From JAYZDF01 sp036337945 (GTDB taxonomy: Bacteria; Myxococcota; Kuafuiibacteriia; Kuafuiibacteriales; Kuafuiibacteriaceae): a stretch of 64,000 nucleotides of DNA. The position numbers and the translations under genes were made by a program. The DNA lies in NCBI GenBank assembly GCA_036337945.1, contig JAYZDF010000004.1, positions 18,293-82,292 on the forward strand, in the 5' to 3' direction. Below, piece after piece: positions 35,869 through 45,198 of this stretch (position 1 is the stretch's first letter; every line of letters begins with the position of its first letter). A model generated the notes under the pieces. The model saw only the letters and a program-made list of their open reading frames with translations, ran no database searches and had not been told where the DNA came from.

Positions 35869-36264
35869 ATGGAAACAAACACCGCAGTCAACACTGCACC
35901 CAACGCGAACTTCATCGACGACGATGAAGATGATGAGCTTCCCCCGATCGACCTTACGTCAAAAGCGATTGAAATGGTTCGGGAAGCAATGGTTGCTGAG
36001 AACTTAGACAACCATGGTCTCCGCGTATTCGTTCAGGGTGGCGGTTGTGCTGGCTTTCAATATGGCTTGGATTTTGATGAATCCGGTCGAGCTGGCGATT
36101 TCGAGCTAGAGTTCGAAGGCCTGAAAGTCTGGGTTGACCCAATGTCAGCCATGCACCTTGAAGGAACCGTGATCGACTATGTAATGGGGATCTCCGGTGC
36201 CGGATTTAAATTCAATAATCCGAACGCAAAAACAACCTGTGGTTGTGGCTCCAGTTTCTCCTAG
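35869..36264 (+). CDS. erpA: Iron-sulfur cluster insertion protein ErpA/IscA-type
   Basis: This is an A-type carrier that delivers iron-sulfur clusters to apo-proteins. Three conserved cysteines are visible: C60 in VQGGGCAGFQYG, and C124 and C126 in TTCGCGSSF. The N-terminal 25 residues are an acidic extension (DDDEDDELPP) that is not part of the fold. It ends overlapping the convergent thiO gene by 4 bp. It is preceded closely by a candidate promoter, so it may be transcribed alone. Confidence 0.92.
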   Translation: METNTAVNTAPNANFIDDDEDDELPPIDLTSKAIEMVREAMVAENLDNHGLRVFVQGGGCAGFQYGLDFDESGRAGDFELEFEGLKVWVDPMSAMHLEGTVIDYVMGISGAGFKFNNPNAKTTCGCGSSFS

Positions 36265-37376
36265 TCAGTCCTCATTTCGGTAGAATCATCCACTATCGCT
36301 CTACTTGCCGCGTAGGGATGCGGGTCAATCGCGCAGGGCTCATTGTACATGTAGTTACAGATGATCTGCGCGGTCGCGGGCGCCTGAAGTATCCCGTTTC
36401 TGAAATGCCCCGTCGCCAAAAATAGACCTGGTTCGCGACAAGGACCAATTAGCGGAAGCTTATCGCTACTCGCGGGTCTAAAGCCGCACCAGGTATCGAG
36501 AATTTTTGAGTTTGCGAGACTGGGCCAGATACTCTTGGCTTCCGTGAACAGTTTATTGAGGTCTTCTGCGGTTGTCCCACGCGTGAAGCCGACATTTTCT
36601 TCCGTACTCCCAATCACGGCCCAGCCATTAAGGCGTGGAACTATGTACACTCTGTGATTTGTGAGTAGTGGCAAGCGCTCTCTGTTATTTGTAGTTACCG
36701 ACATCATTTGACCGCGCACGGGATACACGCGCTGCTCTTGAAGCGGAATACCACCGATGAGTTGCGTCCAAGAACCCGCGCAAATAATTACATCTTCGGC
36801 GAGGTACGTTTTTTGAGCGGTCTTTACGCCGCAAACTTTGTTGTTCATTCTCACGAGGTCAGAAACACTTTCTCCGACCTGGAATTCGACGCCGATAGAC
36901 AGACAGGCTTCAACAAGCAACTGGCACAGTAATCTTGGCTCGACTTGCGCCTCGTTGTTGAAGAAGAGGGCATCTTGCACTTTAGAATCTGGAAGTATTT
37001 CGTGTGCGCGAACACAATCAACCGATTCACCTTCGTCTTTTTGCCATCGGTAGTCGTCTATTGCCGTCTGAGTATTTTCTCCAGGTGCAATAAACAGAGC
37101 GGCACCTTCCGTTTGTAGGTTTGGATCGATGTCACTGTACGTCCGCAGCTTTTCTATCCAGGATGAATATAAATTTCGACTATATCGTCCAAGAACCCAT
37201 GCAGGGCTTGGGGCTTTGGTTTCAATTTGTGGGGCGAGCATGCCTGCTGCAGCCCAGCTGGCCTCAGAGCCTGGTTTCCGAGGGTCAATAATGACGCATT
37301 TCTTCCCTCGGTACTGTAGCTCAAATGCTATCGAAAGCCCTATGATACCAGCCCCAACAATGATGACGTCATTCAT
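36261..37376 (-). CDS. thiO: Glycine oxidase ThiO
   Basis: This is an FAD-dependent amine oxidase of the D-amino-acid-oxidase family that converts glycine to the imine used in thiazole synthesis for thiamine. The Rossmann motif VGAGIIGLSIAFELQ begins at residue 7, followed by EASWAAAGMLAPQ (ThiO-type), RLNGWAVIGSTEE and GPCREPGLFLATGHFRNGI at the C-terminus. It is 371 residues, normal for ThiO. No other thiamine gene is nearby. The close relative sarcosine oxidase is possible, but the AAAGMLAP segment favours ThiO. Confidence 0.85.
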   Translation of the reverse strand: MNDVIIVGAGIIGLSIAFELQYRGKKCVIIDPRKPGSEASWAAAGMLAPQIETKAPSPAWVLGRYSRNLYSSWIEKLRTYSDIDPNLQTEGAALFIAPGENTQTAIDDYRWQKDEGESVDCVRAHEILPDSKVQDALFFNNEAQVEPRLLCQLLVEACLSIGVEFQVGESVSDLVRMNNKVCGVKTAQKTYLAEDVIICAGSWTQLIGGIPLQEQRVYPVRGQMMSVTTNNRERLPLLTNHRVYIVPRLNGWAVIGSTEENVGFTRGTTAEDLNKLFTEAKSIWPSLANSKILDTWCGFRPASSDKLPLIGPCREPGLFLATGHFRNGILQAPATAQIICNYMYNEPCAIDPHPYAASRAIVDDSTEMRTD

Positions 37377-37406
37377 TTCCTACCCATTACCTAATACACT
37401 CCAACT

Positions 37407-38393
37407 GTGACTGTCACGACTTTACTCTTCTTGTTTACTACTGGACAGGTGGCGCCTGACTGGAACGCTGCTACCGTACGGAGCCACATCCAACAAGCCC
37501 AGTTCGCTGCACAGCAACAAGATCCAAAAGCACGTGATGAAGGTTTACTTCGTTTGGCTGCGCAAGCGTATAAAGTTGAACGGCTTCCGTCGGAGTCGGT
37601 ACAGCTTTTCGCGAAGAGAGTCCTACGGACGCGAGACCCTAAGCATCATGCGGTCAAAAAAGACCAGTGGCTCTTAGCGTTAGCAAATCGTCTATACGCA
37701 GACTTTTCAACACGATGTAAAAATCTCGCGAGAAACCAACAGCGCAAACGAGATAGAGCCTGGTTTGCCGAGAACGCTAAGGCTTTTGACGGGTATGCAA
37801 GAACGATTGCAGGAATGCTCAGGCTGAAGGTTCCAGGTGTTGAAGCTGAAATTGAACCGCTTGCTCTTGCAAGAGGTCTTACGAGTCGTGTGGTTGGAAT
37901 TGAGGTTACCGTGCTTGGAGATGGAATTTCAATTGAACAGAATCGTCGAATATCATTTCCAGAAAATCAACCACCACCAGATGCGAACCGTTCCGCACGC
38001 GGCTCATTGATGAGCCTTTTGAATTCGTTAAAACAGCATCAAATATTTGGGAAGTTGATGGCAAAATCGAAAAGAAAGAAAAACCCGAATCTAGGAAAGG
38101 TAAGACTTTTTGTTCCACAAAAAAAGCCTGCTCTTTATCTCAATGAATTATTGCGGGCGGCGAAAGAGGCAAAATACAAGATAGCCTACGTGATGACCTT
38201 CATGCCCAAAACTAGGAAACTTGCGCATATTCCAGTCATGCTTCGCAAGCCGACCCGTAAAGAGCGTAAGCGATTCAAAATTAAAAAAGCACAATGTCGA
38301 GATGAAGAAACAATGCAGTCTTGCGCTGAATATCTCGCAGATCAAATTGCTGAGAAAACGAAACGTAAATCTGTTCGATTGTACTGGGATTAA
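37407..38393 (+). CDS. Exported basic protein, unknown
   Basis: This is a 328-residue protein starting with GTG 37407, with a short hydrophobic leader (TVTTLLFLFTTGQVA) that looks like a signal peptide. The mature chain is highly basic (many Lys and Arg, e.g. KSKRKKNPN and KPTRKERKRFK). The region at about 165-328 contains alternating hydrophobic strands (GIEVTVLGDG, YKIAYVMTFMPKTRK). No family is recognised. It is divergent from thiO with 30 bp between and ends tail to tail with the FadL-like gene. Confidence 0.65.
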   Translation: MTVTTLLFLFTTGQVAPDWNAATVRSHIQQAQFAAQQQDPKARDEGLLRLAAQAYKVERLPSESVQLFAKRVLRTRDPKHHAVKKDQWLLALANRLYADFSTRCKNLARNQQRKRDRAWFAENAKAFDGYARTIAGMLRLKVPGVEAEIEPLALARGLTSRVVGIEVTVLGDGISIEQNRRISFPENQPPPDANRSARGSLMSLLNSLKQHQIFGKLMAKSKRKKNPNLGKVRLFVPQKKPALYLNELLRAAKEAKYKIAYVMTFMPKTRKLAHIPVMLRKPTRKERKRFKIKKAQCRDEETMQSCAEYLADQIAEKTKRKSVRLYWD

Positions 38394-38402
38394 TGCCGCT
38401 AC

Positions 38403-39809
38403 CTAATAGCGAAATGTAGAAGAAAGAAAGACGTACAAATAAATACTTTGCTTGCTAATCTTTCTAAATGTGTCGTCTTGTGGAATGACGTCGGCTCCGT
38501 TTCCGTAGGTCAGCATCGCTCCTAGCCGAGTCAGTGTATGTTCAGTAAAATAACCAAAAACGCCACTCATTCCATATTCGTTCACGTGAGGTAAATAGTC
38601 CCGGTCGAGGCTTCCGCCCACTGCTCCAGGGATTGGATCAGATGTACTCAAATTCGTAAAGACACCGCCCGAAAGAGATAAACGATCTGAAAGCAGATAT
38701 TCTGCGCCAACATTAACATTTCCGATAAAGTTTCTTCGGATAGAAGTAGCAATCGTTATTTCGGACATTAAATCTGACCGATTTGTCGGAAGTTTGATGA
38801 GTTCATAGGAGATGGGTGCGTAAAAAACTGCGTCGGCGGATAAGGTGAGCTTTCTTGGAAAAATACGAGCAACACCGAGTCGAATATGGCCACCGTGGCT
38901 AAACGAGCTTTGTACGTTGTCTGGCTCATCTAAACTAAAGCTACTTTCCGTTTGTGTGTTTCCCGTGACGGTTCGAGTCTTCAAAACTCGAAACTGGGCG
39001 AAATCATAGAATTCTATGCCAGGAGTTGTTATTGCGATACCGAGAAACCAGCTCGGTGCGAACTCATTTTTGAGTCCAACGGTGAGCATCGTTGTGCCAA
39101 CGATAGCCTTCAAGCTTGTTTGTGACGTTGTAAAAATGTTGAAGTCTCCATTGGACTCCAAACTTGTGTTCTCTTCAAAGTCCTTGAGCTGCCTGAAATT
39201 AGCGACAGCGCTGATTCCAAAACTCCAGTCTTCAGCAAAACGGTAAGCATATGCTGCGGCACTATGAAATTCCCGATCGAGAAGATCTCTACGGTAACTG
39301 TATTGTTTATCCGGCGTTGAGGTTTGAACACTGACGCCCCGAAAAGACGGAACAAAAACACCCCATCCATAACTGTGGACATGGCGACCGCGGTGGTCTC
39401 GGGTCTCAGAGGTTCCAACATAGCCGGCAGAATTAGGAATGATATTGAGTTCGGCTGCGATTCCCTCGATATCGATGAGAGACTCGCCCACGGCAGCAAA
39501 TAAATTTTCTTCAACAGCAATTTCAACACCGTAAAGGTTACTCGAAATTGAAACAGAGTTTCGGCTCGCATCGACGAGCCCGGCAGGATTATAGAAAATT
39601 CCGCTCGCATCACTACCTAGTGCCGTGAAGGCGCCACCGAGACCTACAGCTCGACTTCCCAGTGGGTAGTCCTGATGGTGAGTGTCATCAGCATGAGCGT
39701 CATTTGCGGGAGGGCACAGGGTAGAGGCTGTCAAAATTAGACATACCGACAGCGTGCGCCACGAATATACAGGCCATGAAAAAACTGTAAAAAAACCCTG
39801 CACGAACAA
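38403..39809 (-). CDS. FadL/TodX-like outer-membrane protein
   Basis: This is a 468-residue beta-barrel of the OmpP1/FadL family, which carries hydrophobic compounds across the outer membrane. It has a signal peptide (VCLILTASTLCPPANDAHA) and then the family opening PLGSRAVGLGGAFTALGSDASGIFYNPAGL. Alternating amphipathic strands continue to a C-terminal aromatic end (YVFLSSTFRY). It is the last gene of the minus-strand series, 68 bp after the barrel gene at 39878-40990. Substrate is not defined. Confidence 0.85.
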   Translation of the reverse strand: MFVQGFFTVFSWPVYSWRTLSVCLILTASTLCPPANDAHADDTHHQDYPLGSRAVGLGGAFTALGSDASGIFYNPAGLVDASRNSVSISSNLYGVEIAVEENLFAAVGESLIDIEGIAAELNIIPNSAGYVGTSETRDHRGRHVHSYGWGVFVPSFRGVSVQTSTPDKQYSYRRDLLDREFHSAAAYAYRFAEDWSFGISAVANFRQLKDFEENTSLESNGDFNIFTTSQTSLKAIVGTTMLTVGLKNEFAPSWFLGIAITTPGIEFYDFAQFRVLKTRTVTGNTQTESSFSLDEPDNVQSSFSHGGHIRLGVARIFPRKLTLSADAVFYAPISYELIKLPTNRSDLMSEITIATSIRRNFIGNVNVGAEYLLSDRLSLSGGVFTNLSTSDPIPGAVGGSLDRDYLPHVNEYGMSGVFGYFTEHTLTRLGAMLTYGNGADVIPQDDTFRKISKQSIYLYVFLSSTFRY

Positions 39810-39877
39810 TAATTTCGGACCATGCTTGTTGCTCGGTGGTCAAGCAGGAACAAATTCCGACCAATCACAGAATTATT

Positions 39878-40990
39878 CTAGGAAGATTGTGTATCGAATC
39901 TTAGACCTACAAAAGCCGTTTGCCTTGTAAATAAAGTATCGCTTGTAGCAAAAGCATTTGAGAAATACTCGTATCGTACCAATAGGTCTACTTGGGAAAT
40001 AATCTCACGACTCAACTGAAGAGTGATCCGGTTTTGGTTTTCATCATCTTCTGGTTGAAACTGATAAAGATTCTGACTGAGAGACTGCTCGCTCGTATAT
40101 TGAATAGAGGCAAGAGCATTGAGCATGATTCCGGCGAACATTTCGAGGGTTGTTGATACGGTCAGTCCAACGCGGTTGATATCCTCGTAGACTGAATTTG
40201 ATCTTCTACGTTCAAAAAAAAGATTGCCCCTAAGCAAGAAGAACCGCTGATAAAAAAGTCCTAAACGTGCGACGAGAATATCGTCCTGACGTGGTTGACT
40301 CATACAAGTCTGAAGAAATCGAGAATCTTCTTCGTCACAAAAAGTGACAGTCATTTGATTGTTGTTGGGGTCAAAGACAGTAGTGAGCGCATTCCCTCCG
40401 AACTCATCTCGCTCATAGGTGCCCGTCGTTCTCCATTGCATGTGCTCAGAGAGTTTTCCAGAGAAGCCAAGTGTCACGGAGCCTCCGTAATAACTAAGTC
40501 GTGTTTCTGTTGGGAACATGAACCGTTTCGCACTCACAGTGAGGCCAGACTCAACAGATTTGATCCCCAGCCAATCCAGTCTCAGATCCCCTTGAGCTAG
40601 ACTGTAGTCTCTTAGGACACTCCGCATCCTAGTCATTCGAAATCGAACATCTGTCCCCAATTTCCATTTCGGTGAAAGTTTGTGCCGACTTCCTAGTGAA
40701 ATATTGTGGACAATGACATCTTCAGATTGCTGTGAGTGAAATCTTTTAGCTCCACCGAGAACTGTTCCAACAAGGGAGTTTGACGGGTTAACAATGTGAG
40801 CCCACTTTAGCTCGCCGATCACTCGGGTGAGAAGATCGCTCTCTTTGTCTAATGAAGACAAATTCAATGTCCTCGCAGCGTTACTGTCCCATTCCTCTCC
40901 AAGAGACATCGTGAGCTGAACATGATTGTTGTTTGAGGCACCCGGAGCAGCGATAAGGATACTACTCAACATCACCGCGACTAAAATCAT
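39878..40990 (-). CDS. Putative outer-membrane beta-barrel protein
   Basis: This is a 370-residue protein with a signal peptide (MILVAVMLSSILIAAPG). Amphipathic strands alternate throughout (VQLTMSLGEEWDSNA, LRWTTGTYERDEF-like segments, AFVGLRFDTQ at the end), as in outer-membrane barrels. A repeated pattern of short turns and charged residues suggests about 14-16 strands. Its start overlaps the preceding coiled-coil gene by 4 bp, so the two are translationally coupled. No specific family is recognised. Confidence 0.72.
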   Translation of the reverse strand: MILVAVMLSSILIAAPGASNNNHVQLTMSLGEEWDSNAARTLNLSSLDKESDLLTRVIGELKWAHIVNPSNSLVGTVLGGAKRFHSQQSEDVIVHNISLGSRHKLSPKWKLGTDVRFRMTRMRSVLRDYSLAQGDLRLDWLGIKSVESGLTVSAKRFMFPTETRLSYYGGSVTLGFSGKLSEHMQWRTTGTYERDEFGGNALTTVFDPNNNQMTVTFCDEEDSRFLQTCMSQPRQDDILVARLGLFYQRFFLLRGNLFFERRRSNSVYEDINRVGLTVSTTLEMFAGIMLNALASIQYTSEQSLSQNLYQFQPEDDENQNRITLQLSREIISQVDLLVRYEYFSNAFATSDTLFTRQTAFVGLRFDTQSS

Positions 40991-42204
40991 TTTTGGAGTT
41001 CTCGTTTTTCGTCGTCTTCAATTTTTTTTGCGATCGTTCGAATAGAAGTCGACTGTGATTTTAGATAAAGGTCTAGTTTTTCCAGACTCGACATGATCTT
41101 CTCTAAGTCTTGAAATTGGACCTGCCCGCTGGCCAGTTTCAATACATCTAAGTTGACCAAGGCATCGGGACTAATCTGGTTTAGCCAGGTCGACGCACTT
41201 TGTTGCGGACTTTGAATCGATAGCCCGATAGGTTCGCTACTTTTTTGGTTGACCCCCTGATTCCCTGCAGCAAGAGCACCGGGGTCATTGGCGAGGTCTG
41301 TACTGGAAGCACCCTCAGGAGAAGATGCACTCGCTTGATTCTGAACGGACTCATTAGAAGAAGCCCGAGGAGTGCTTGCAGGTGCTTCATCTGAAGAAAA
41401 GTTTGTTGCCACACTTTGAGGTCCACCCGCCAATTGCCTGTTATTGGTCCTTTCTACGCGTCCGCTTCGAATTGTTTCATCGAAGGCGCCGACCTCAGTG
41501 GCAAATTGGTTTGCCGCCTTCGCGAGCGCAAGAAGTTGTCGTTTTTCTTCTAATAACCTCATGACTTTGGCGCGTTTGCGCTTGAGTTTGTCACGTGTGT
41601 CTTCCAAGAATTCTGCTTTTTCACGAAGCTCTTGTGGTCCATCGAGAGGGTCTATTTGAACCTGATACTGTTTCCACTGCTTTGGTGTCGAGGAGGTCGT
41701 TCGAAGTTTCGTCTCTAATTTTCTCAGTTCTTTCCTCTGATTTAGTAGTTGTCTAATTTTTTTAGCCGCCTGAATACGTGTGTCTTTCGAGGCACTTCGT
41801 AGCAAAGCCTTTTCGTCACCAATCAGCGCGTCAATGTTCCTCAGCGCATCCCGCAGTGACTTTTCACACGCTCTCACAGCTATCGACCGTTTCTGCGAAA
41901 GGTTTTCGAGCTCATTCGCAGCTTGTACGGATTGCCGAAGCAGGTTCTGAAGATTTCGGTTCGCGACGTCGGTGGTTCGACTTTTTTTCAGCCGTGCAAT
42001 TCGGTGTGCGAGCTCTTGGTTTCTCGACTCCATTACGATCACGCGAGATTCAAATTCACGACATTGCGAAACGTGTGCCTTTATCTTATCCAACCCGATA
42101 CCTGTGGTATTCCCTTGGTTAGCCGAAATAAGGCTGAACAGTAGAGTTACAAGAATTGTCAGCACCTGACGCACGTGACGAATATAGTGCAAGCATCGAT
42201 CCAT
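40987..42204 (-). CDS. Exported coiled-coil protein, unknown
   Basis: This is a 405-residue protein with a signal peptide (VLTILVTLLFSLISANQG) and a long helical region (about 40-220) with heptads rich in Leu, Arg, Lys and Glu. A low-complexity Ser/Ala/Gln-rich linker follows (about 250-340) and then a short helical C-terminus. The plan resembles periplasmic adaptor or envelope-spanning proteins that pair with an outer-membrane barrel. The stop overlaps the barrel gene by 4 bp. It begins 66 bp after the NtrC-type regulator, with a 14-bp palindrome in that gap. Confidence 0.7.
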   Translation of the reverse strand: MDRCLHYIRHVRQVLTILVTLLFSLISANQGNTTGIGLDKIKAHVSQCREFESRVIVMESRNQELAHRIARLKKSRTTDVANRNLQNLLRQSVQAANELENLSQKRSIAVRACEKSLRDALRNIDALIGDEKALLRSASKDTRIQAAKKIRQLLNQRKELRKLETKLRTTSSTPKQWKQYQVQIDPLDGPQELREKAEFLEDTRDKLKRKRAKVMRLLEEKRQLLALAKAANQFATEVGAFDETIRSGRVERTNNRQLAGGPQSVATNFSSDEAPASTPRASSNESVQNQASASSPEGASSTDLANDPGALAAGNQGVNQKSSEPIGLSIQSPQQSASTWLNQISPDALVNLDVLKLASGQVQFQDLEKIMSSLEKLDLYLKSQSTSIRTIAKKIEDDEKRELQK

Positions 42205-42244
42205 GAAAAATTTCCCGCAAAATTTCCGTTTTGACCGATAAGTA

Positions 42245-42258
42245 CTCAGAATTCTGAG
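42245..42258. promoter_or_regulatory. Perfect 14-bp palindrome upstream of the coiled-coil gene
   Basis: CTCAGAATTCTGAG is a perfect inverted repeat. It lies 41 bp upstream of the coiled-coil gene's start and 12 bp after the end of the response-regulator gene. The symmetric form suggests a dimeric protein binding site. No T-run follows, so it is unlikely to be a terminator. Confidence 0.4.
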
Positions 42259-42270
42259 ACTATTGTTGCT

Positions 42271-43707
42271 TTAAGTCTCAGGTTTCTCCGTTGTGGGTCG
42301 GCTCGTGATCGTTCCAATCCCGTACTTTTCAAGCTTATAATAGAGCGCGCTTGCCTTGATCTTCAATCGTCGCGCTGTTTCTGTTTTTACTCCATTCGCG
42401 GCCTCGTAGGCCGATAGAATCATTTGCCTTTCAGCATTTTCGAGAAACTGGTTGAGTCCTAAATTGCCCGTTGAAATCTGAAGTTGATCAAGCTGTGGGG
42501 CTCTCCCCGTGACTTGTGCTGGTAAATCGTCCGGCGTGAGAACCGGCGGGTCGGCAAAAACTAACGCCTGTTCGATGATGTTTTCAAGTTCTCGAACATT
42601 TCCAGGAAAATGGTAGTTTCTCAGCTGCGCGATAGAGCCTTCGTCGATACTTTCTATTTCTGGATTTGTTCGCGCCTTTAGTTTCTCAACAAAGTGTCTA
42701 GCCAACGGTTCTATGTCATCTGTTCTTTCTCGAAGTGGGGGCAGGGTGAGCGGAACAATATGAAGACGATAGAACAAGTCTTGCCGAAAGCGCCCCTCTG
42801 CAACTTCTTTTTCTAAATCCCTATTGGTCGCAGAAATGATTCTTACATCAATCTTAACAGATTTTTCTCCGCCAACTCTTTCGATAATTCCTTCTTGAAG
42901 TACTCTCAGCAACTTTACTTGCATCGCCGGTGTGATTTCACCAATCTCGTCCAGAAAAATAGTTCCCTTATGTGCTAATTCAAAGCGCCCAAGCTTGCGT
43001 TTGATTGCGCCCGTGAAGGCGCCCTTCTCGTGTCCAAACAGTTCACTTTCGAGCAATGAATCTGTAAGCGCTCCACAATTCACTTTGACTAAGGGGCCGT
43101 CTTTTCGCTTTGAATTATTGTGGATCGCATTTGCGACAAGCTCTTTCCCTGTGCCTGACTCTCCAAAAATATGAACACTGGCATCTGTGACCGCAAGTTT
43201 TTCAATTTTTTTGAAAATGGTACGCATTGCTCCACTTTGACCGATCATTTCGTCGTATCCACGAGTATCAGACACGATTTTTCGGTCTCGTGCTCCGCTT
43301 AAAAGTTGGGCAGCTTCTTGTAGGCGGTCTTTTGTTACGCGAAGTGATTGCCACTCTAAGGCCTGCTGAATCTTGGCTCTAATTCGGTCAGTTGAGAACG
43401 GTTTTTCGATGAAATCAAAAGCGCCTAGTTTGATCGCTTCGACAGCTGTTTCAACAGTTGCGTAGCCGGTCATAATGACCACGGCTGTATTTGGGTTGTT
43501 TTCTAGAACCGACTTCAGCACGTCAATCCCGTCTAAACCATCCATTTTGAGGTCCGTTACGACGAGCTGCGTATCATTTTCCTGAAGTAGTTTTAGGCCT
43601 TTTTCACCAGAGTCGGTTGAGAGTGTTGTGTACCCTAAACGACTGCAGACGGCGGAAACTCCCTCACGAAGTGTGTCATTGTCATCAATGATCAATACAG
43701 TAGTCAA
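42271..43707 (-). CDS. NtrC-family sigma-54 response regulator
   Basis: This is a 478-residue two-component regulator. The receiver domain (1-120) has the acidic pocket D8, D9 and the phospho-acceptor D52 in VVTDLKMDG, with K102. The AAA+ domain has Walker A GESGTGKE (182-189) and the sigma-54-binding loop GAFTGA (229-234), and a Fis-type helix-turn-helix lies at the end (NGVKTETARRLKIKASALYYKLEKY). It lies 20 bp after the histidine kinase gene and is its likely partner. It would activate promoters read by RNA polymerase with sigma-54. Confidence 0.93.
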   Translation of the reverse strand: MTTVLIIDDNDTLREGVSAVCSRLGYTTLSTDSGEKGLKLLQENDTQLVVTDLKMDGLDGIDVLKSVLENNPNTAVVIMTGYATVETAVEAIKLGAFDFIEKPFSTDRIRAKIQQALEWQSLRVTKDRLQEAAQLLSGARDRKIVSDTRGYDEMIGQSGAMRTIFKKIEKLAVTDASVHIFGESGTGKELVANAIHNNSKRKDGPLVKVNCGALTDSLLESELFGHEKGAFTGAIKRKLGRFELAHKGTIFLDEIGEITPAMQVKLLRVLQEGIIERVGGEKSVKIDVRIISATNRDLEKEVAEGRFRQDLFYRLHIVPLTLPPLRERTDDIEPLARHFVEKLKARTNPEIESIDEGSIAQLRNYHFPGNVRELENIIEQALVFADPPVLTPDDLPAQVTGRAPQLDQLQISTGNLGLNQFLENAERQMILSAYEAANGVKTETARRLKIKASALYYKLEKYGIGTITSRPTTEKPET

Positions 43708-43727
43708 AACACAGTTAATCTAGCACA

Positions 43728-45176
43728 TTACTCGTCGAGAAGACCGGGCTCTTCGACCGGTTTATATGAGGCTTCTACTGGCAAATCGATGACAAACATT
43801 GCACCAGCAGGTTTATTTGCTCGATATTCGATCGTTCCGTTGTGTTCGAAGATTGCTTTTTTCACTAACGCCAGTCCGAGACCCGTGCCCTTTTGCTTGG
43901 TTGTAAAAAATGGAGTGAAAATATCCTTTACCTTCTCAGGCGGAACTCCCGGCCCATTGTCGCCAATCGTGACTCTCAGATTCTTTTCTTCGGCATGGGC
44001 ACTCAGAGTTACAACTCCACCTTGAGGGCTCGCCTGAATAGCATTTCTCACAACATTGAGCAGCGCAGAGCGGATAGATTGCTGGTCAAAAACGGCATGA
44101 AGCTCTCGTTTTACATCGATGATAACCTTTACTTCTTTTTCCAGAGCATCTGCGGACGAGATCTGCTGAATGTCCGACAATATTTTCTCCACGTTGGTAC
44201 TTTCTTTGCTGACAACTCGAGTTCGAGCGAAGGCTAAAAAGTCATTTACGACTCGTGAGAGAACTTTGATTTCTTTCAGGATTTTATCTACGTGAGATGT
44301 CTTTTCCTTATCTCCGTCGAGATCTTCTCGGAGAAGAGAGCCAAACAGTTCAATACCTCCCAGAGGGTTCCTTACTTCGTGCGCGATTCCGCCCAGCATC
44401 ATTTGCATTTCTTCATCACGCTGGTGGAGAGACCTCGCCATTTGACTCATTGTTTGGCCCAGTACTTGAACTTCTATAGGACCGTTTTGCGGTACCTCTT
44501 GCTCTAAGTGACCTCGACCAATTTTCTCAGCAGCGGCAGATAAATTCTGTAGTGGCACCGTGACACGGCTGGCTGAGGCAAAGGCGAGAGCGACAAGAAG
44601 AACGAGGGCTATAATGGTAAAGACGACCAGCACTCTGCGAGTGTTGTCTAAGGCATCAAAAAAGGTGGCTTGTGCATGAACAGCGATGAGCATGTTCTCA
44701 CCATGTGGGCTATATGCAGATTTGTACCAGCGACCTTCTATCCCTCGAAATAAAACAGATGCAGTTGATTCGCCATTCGAAGCTCGCTCTAGTTCTTCTA
44801 GATCAAACATGGCTCTCGGATAAGAATCGCCTATCCGAAGAGTTTGCCGACTATCGATAAGGACAGATTTTTCATCTGTTTTGAACACAATGATTCTTTC
44901 TAGTTCGGCTGCCTTGAGAAGTGCCGACACTTTTTGCTGCGTCCGCTTTGCAATTCTAAGTTCTTCATCTCCTGGCTCAAGTAAAGAAACTCTTGCCTCG
45001 ATAATGGTACTCGCAATTTTAGCCGAGGCGATGAGTCTTTTGGCTAAAGAGCGATCGAGCGCACTTCGCATGGCTTGATCTGCAAAATAGGCAGTGCCGA
45101 GCAATACAAGTAAGGCTGGGATCACAAGTACAAATAATAACTGTCGTTTGAAAGGGAGGCGTGAGAACAGATTCAT
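43728..45176 (-). CDS. Membrane sensor histidine kinase
   Basis: This is a 482-residue sensor. It has one N-terminal helix (about 12-30), a periplasmic sensing domain (31-178) and a second helix (about 181-200). A HAMP linker, a HisKA domain with H266 in GGIAHEVRNPLGG and a HATPase domain follow (NVVRNAIQASPQGG, GDNGPGVPPE, GTGLGLALVKKAI). Adjacent to the NtrC-type regulator and co-directional, it almost certainly phosphorylates it. The stimulus is not evident. Confidence 0.93.
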   Translation of the reverse strand: MNLFSRLPFKRQLLFVLVIPALLVLLGTAYFADQAMRSALDRSLAKRLIASAKIASTIIEARVSLLEPGDEELRIAKRTQQKVSALLKAAELERIIVFKTDEKSVLIDSRQTLRIGDSYPRAMFDLEELERASNGESTASVLFRGIEGRWYKSAYSPHGENMLIAVHAQATFFDALDNTRRVLVVFTIIALVLLVALAFASASRVTVPLQNLSAAAEKIGRGHLEQEVPQNGPIEVQVLGQTMSQMARSLHQRDEEMQMMLGGIAHEVRNPLGGIELFGSLLREDLDGDKEKTSHVDKILKEIKVLSRVVNDFLAFARTRVVSKESTNVEKILSDIQQISSADALEKEVKVIIDVKRELHAVFDQQSIRSALLNVVRNAIQASPQGGVVTLSAHAEEKNLRVTIGDNGPGVPPEKVKDIFTPFFTTKQKGTGLGLALVKKAIFEHNGTIEYRANKPAGAMFVIDLPVEASYKPVEEPGLLDE

Positions 45177-45198
45177 CGAAGTTTAGTTTTTTATTGCT

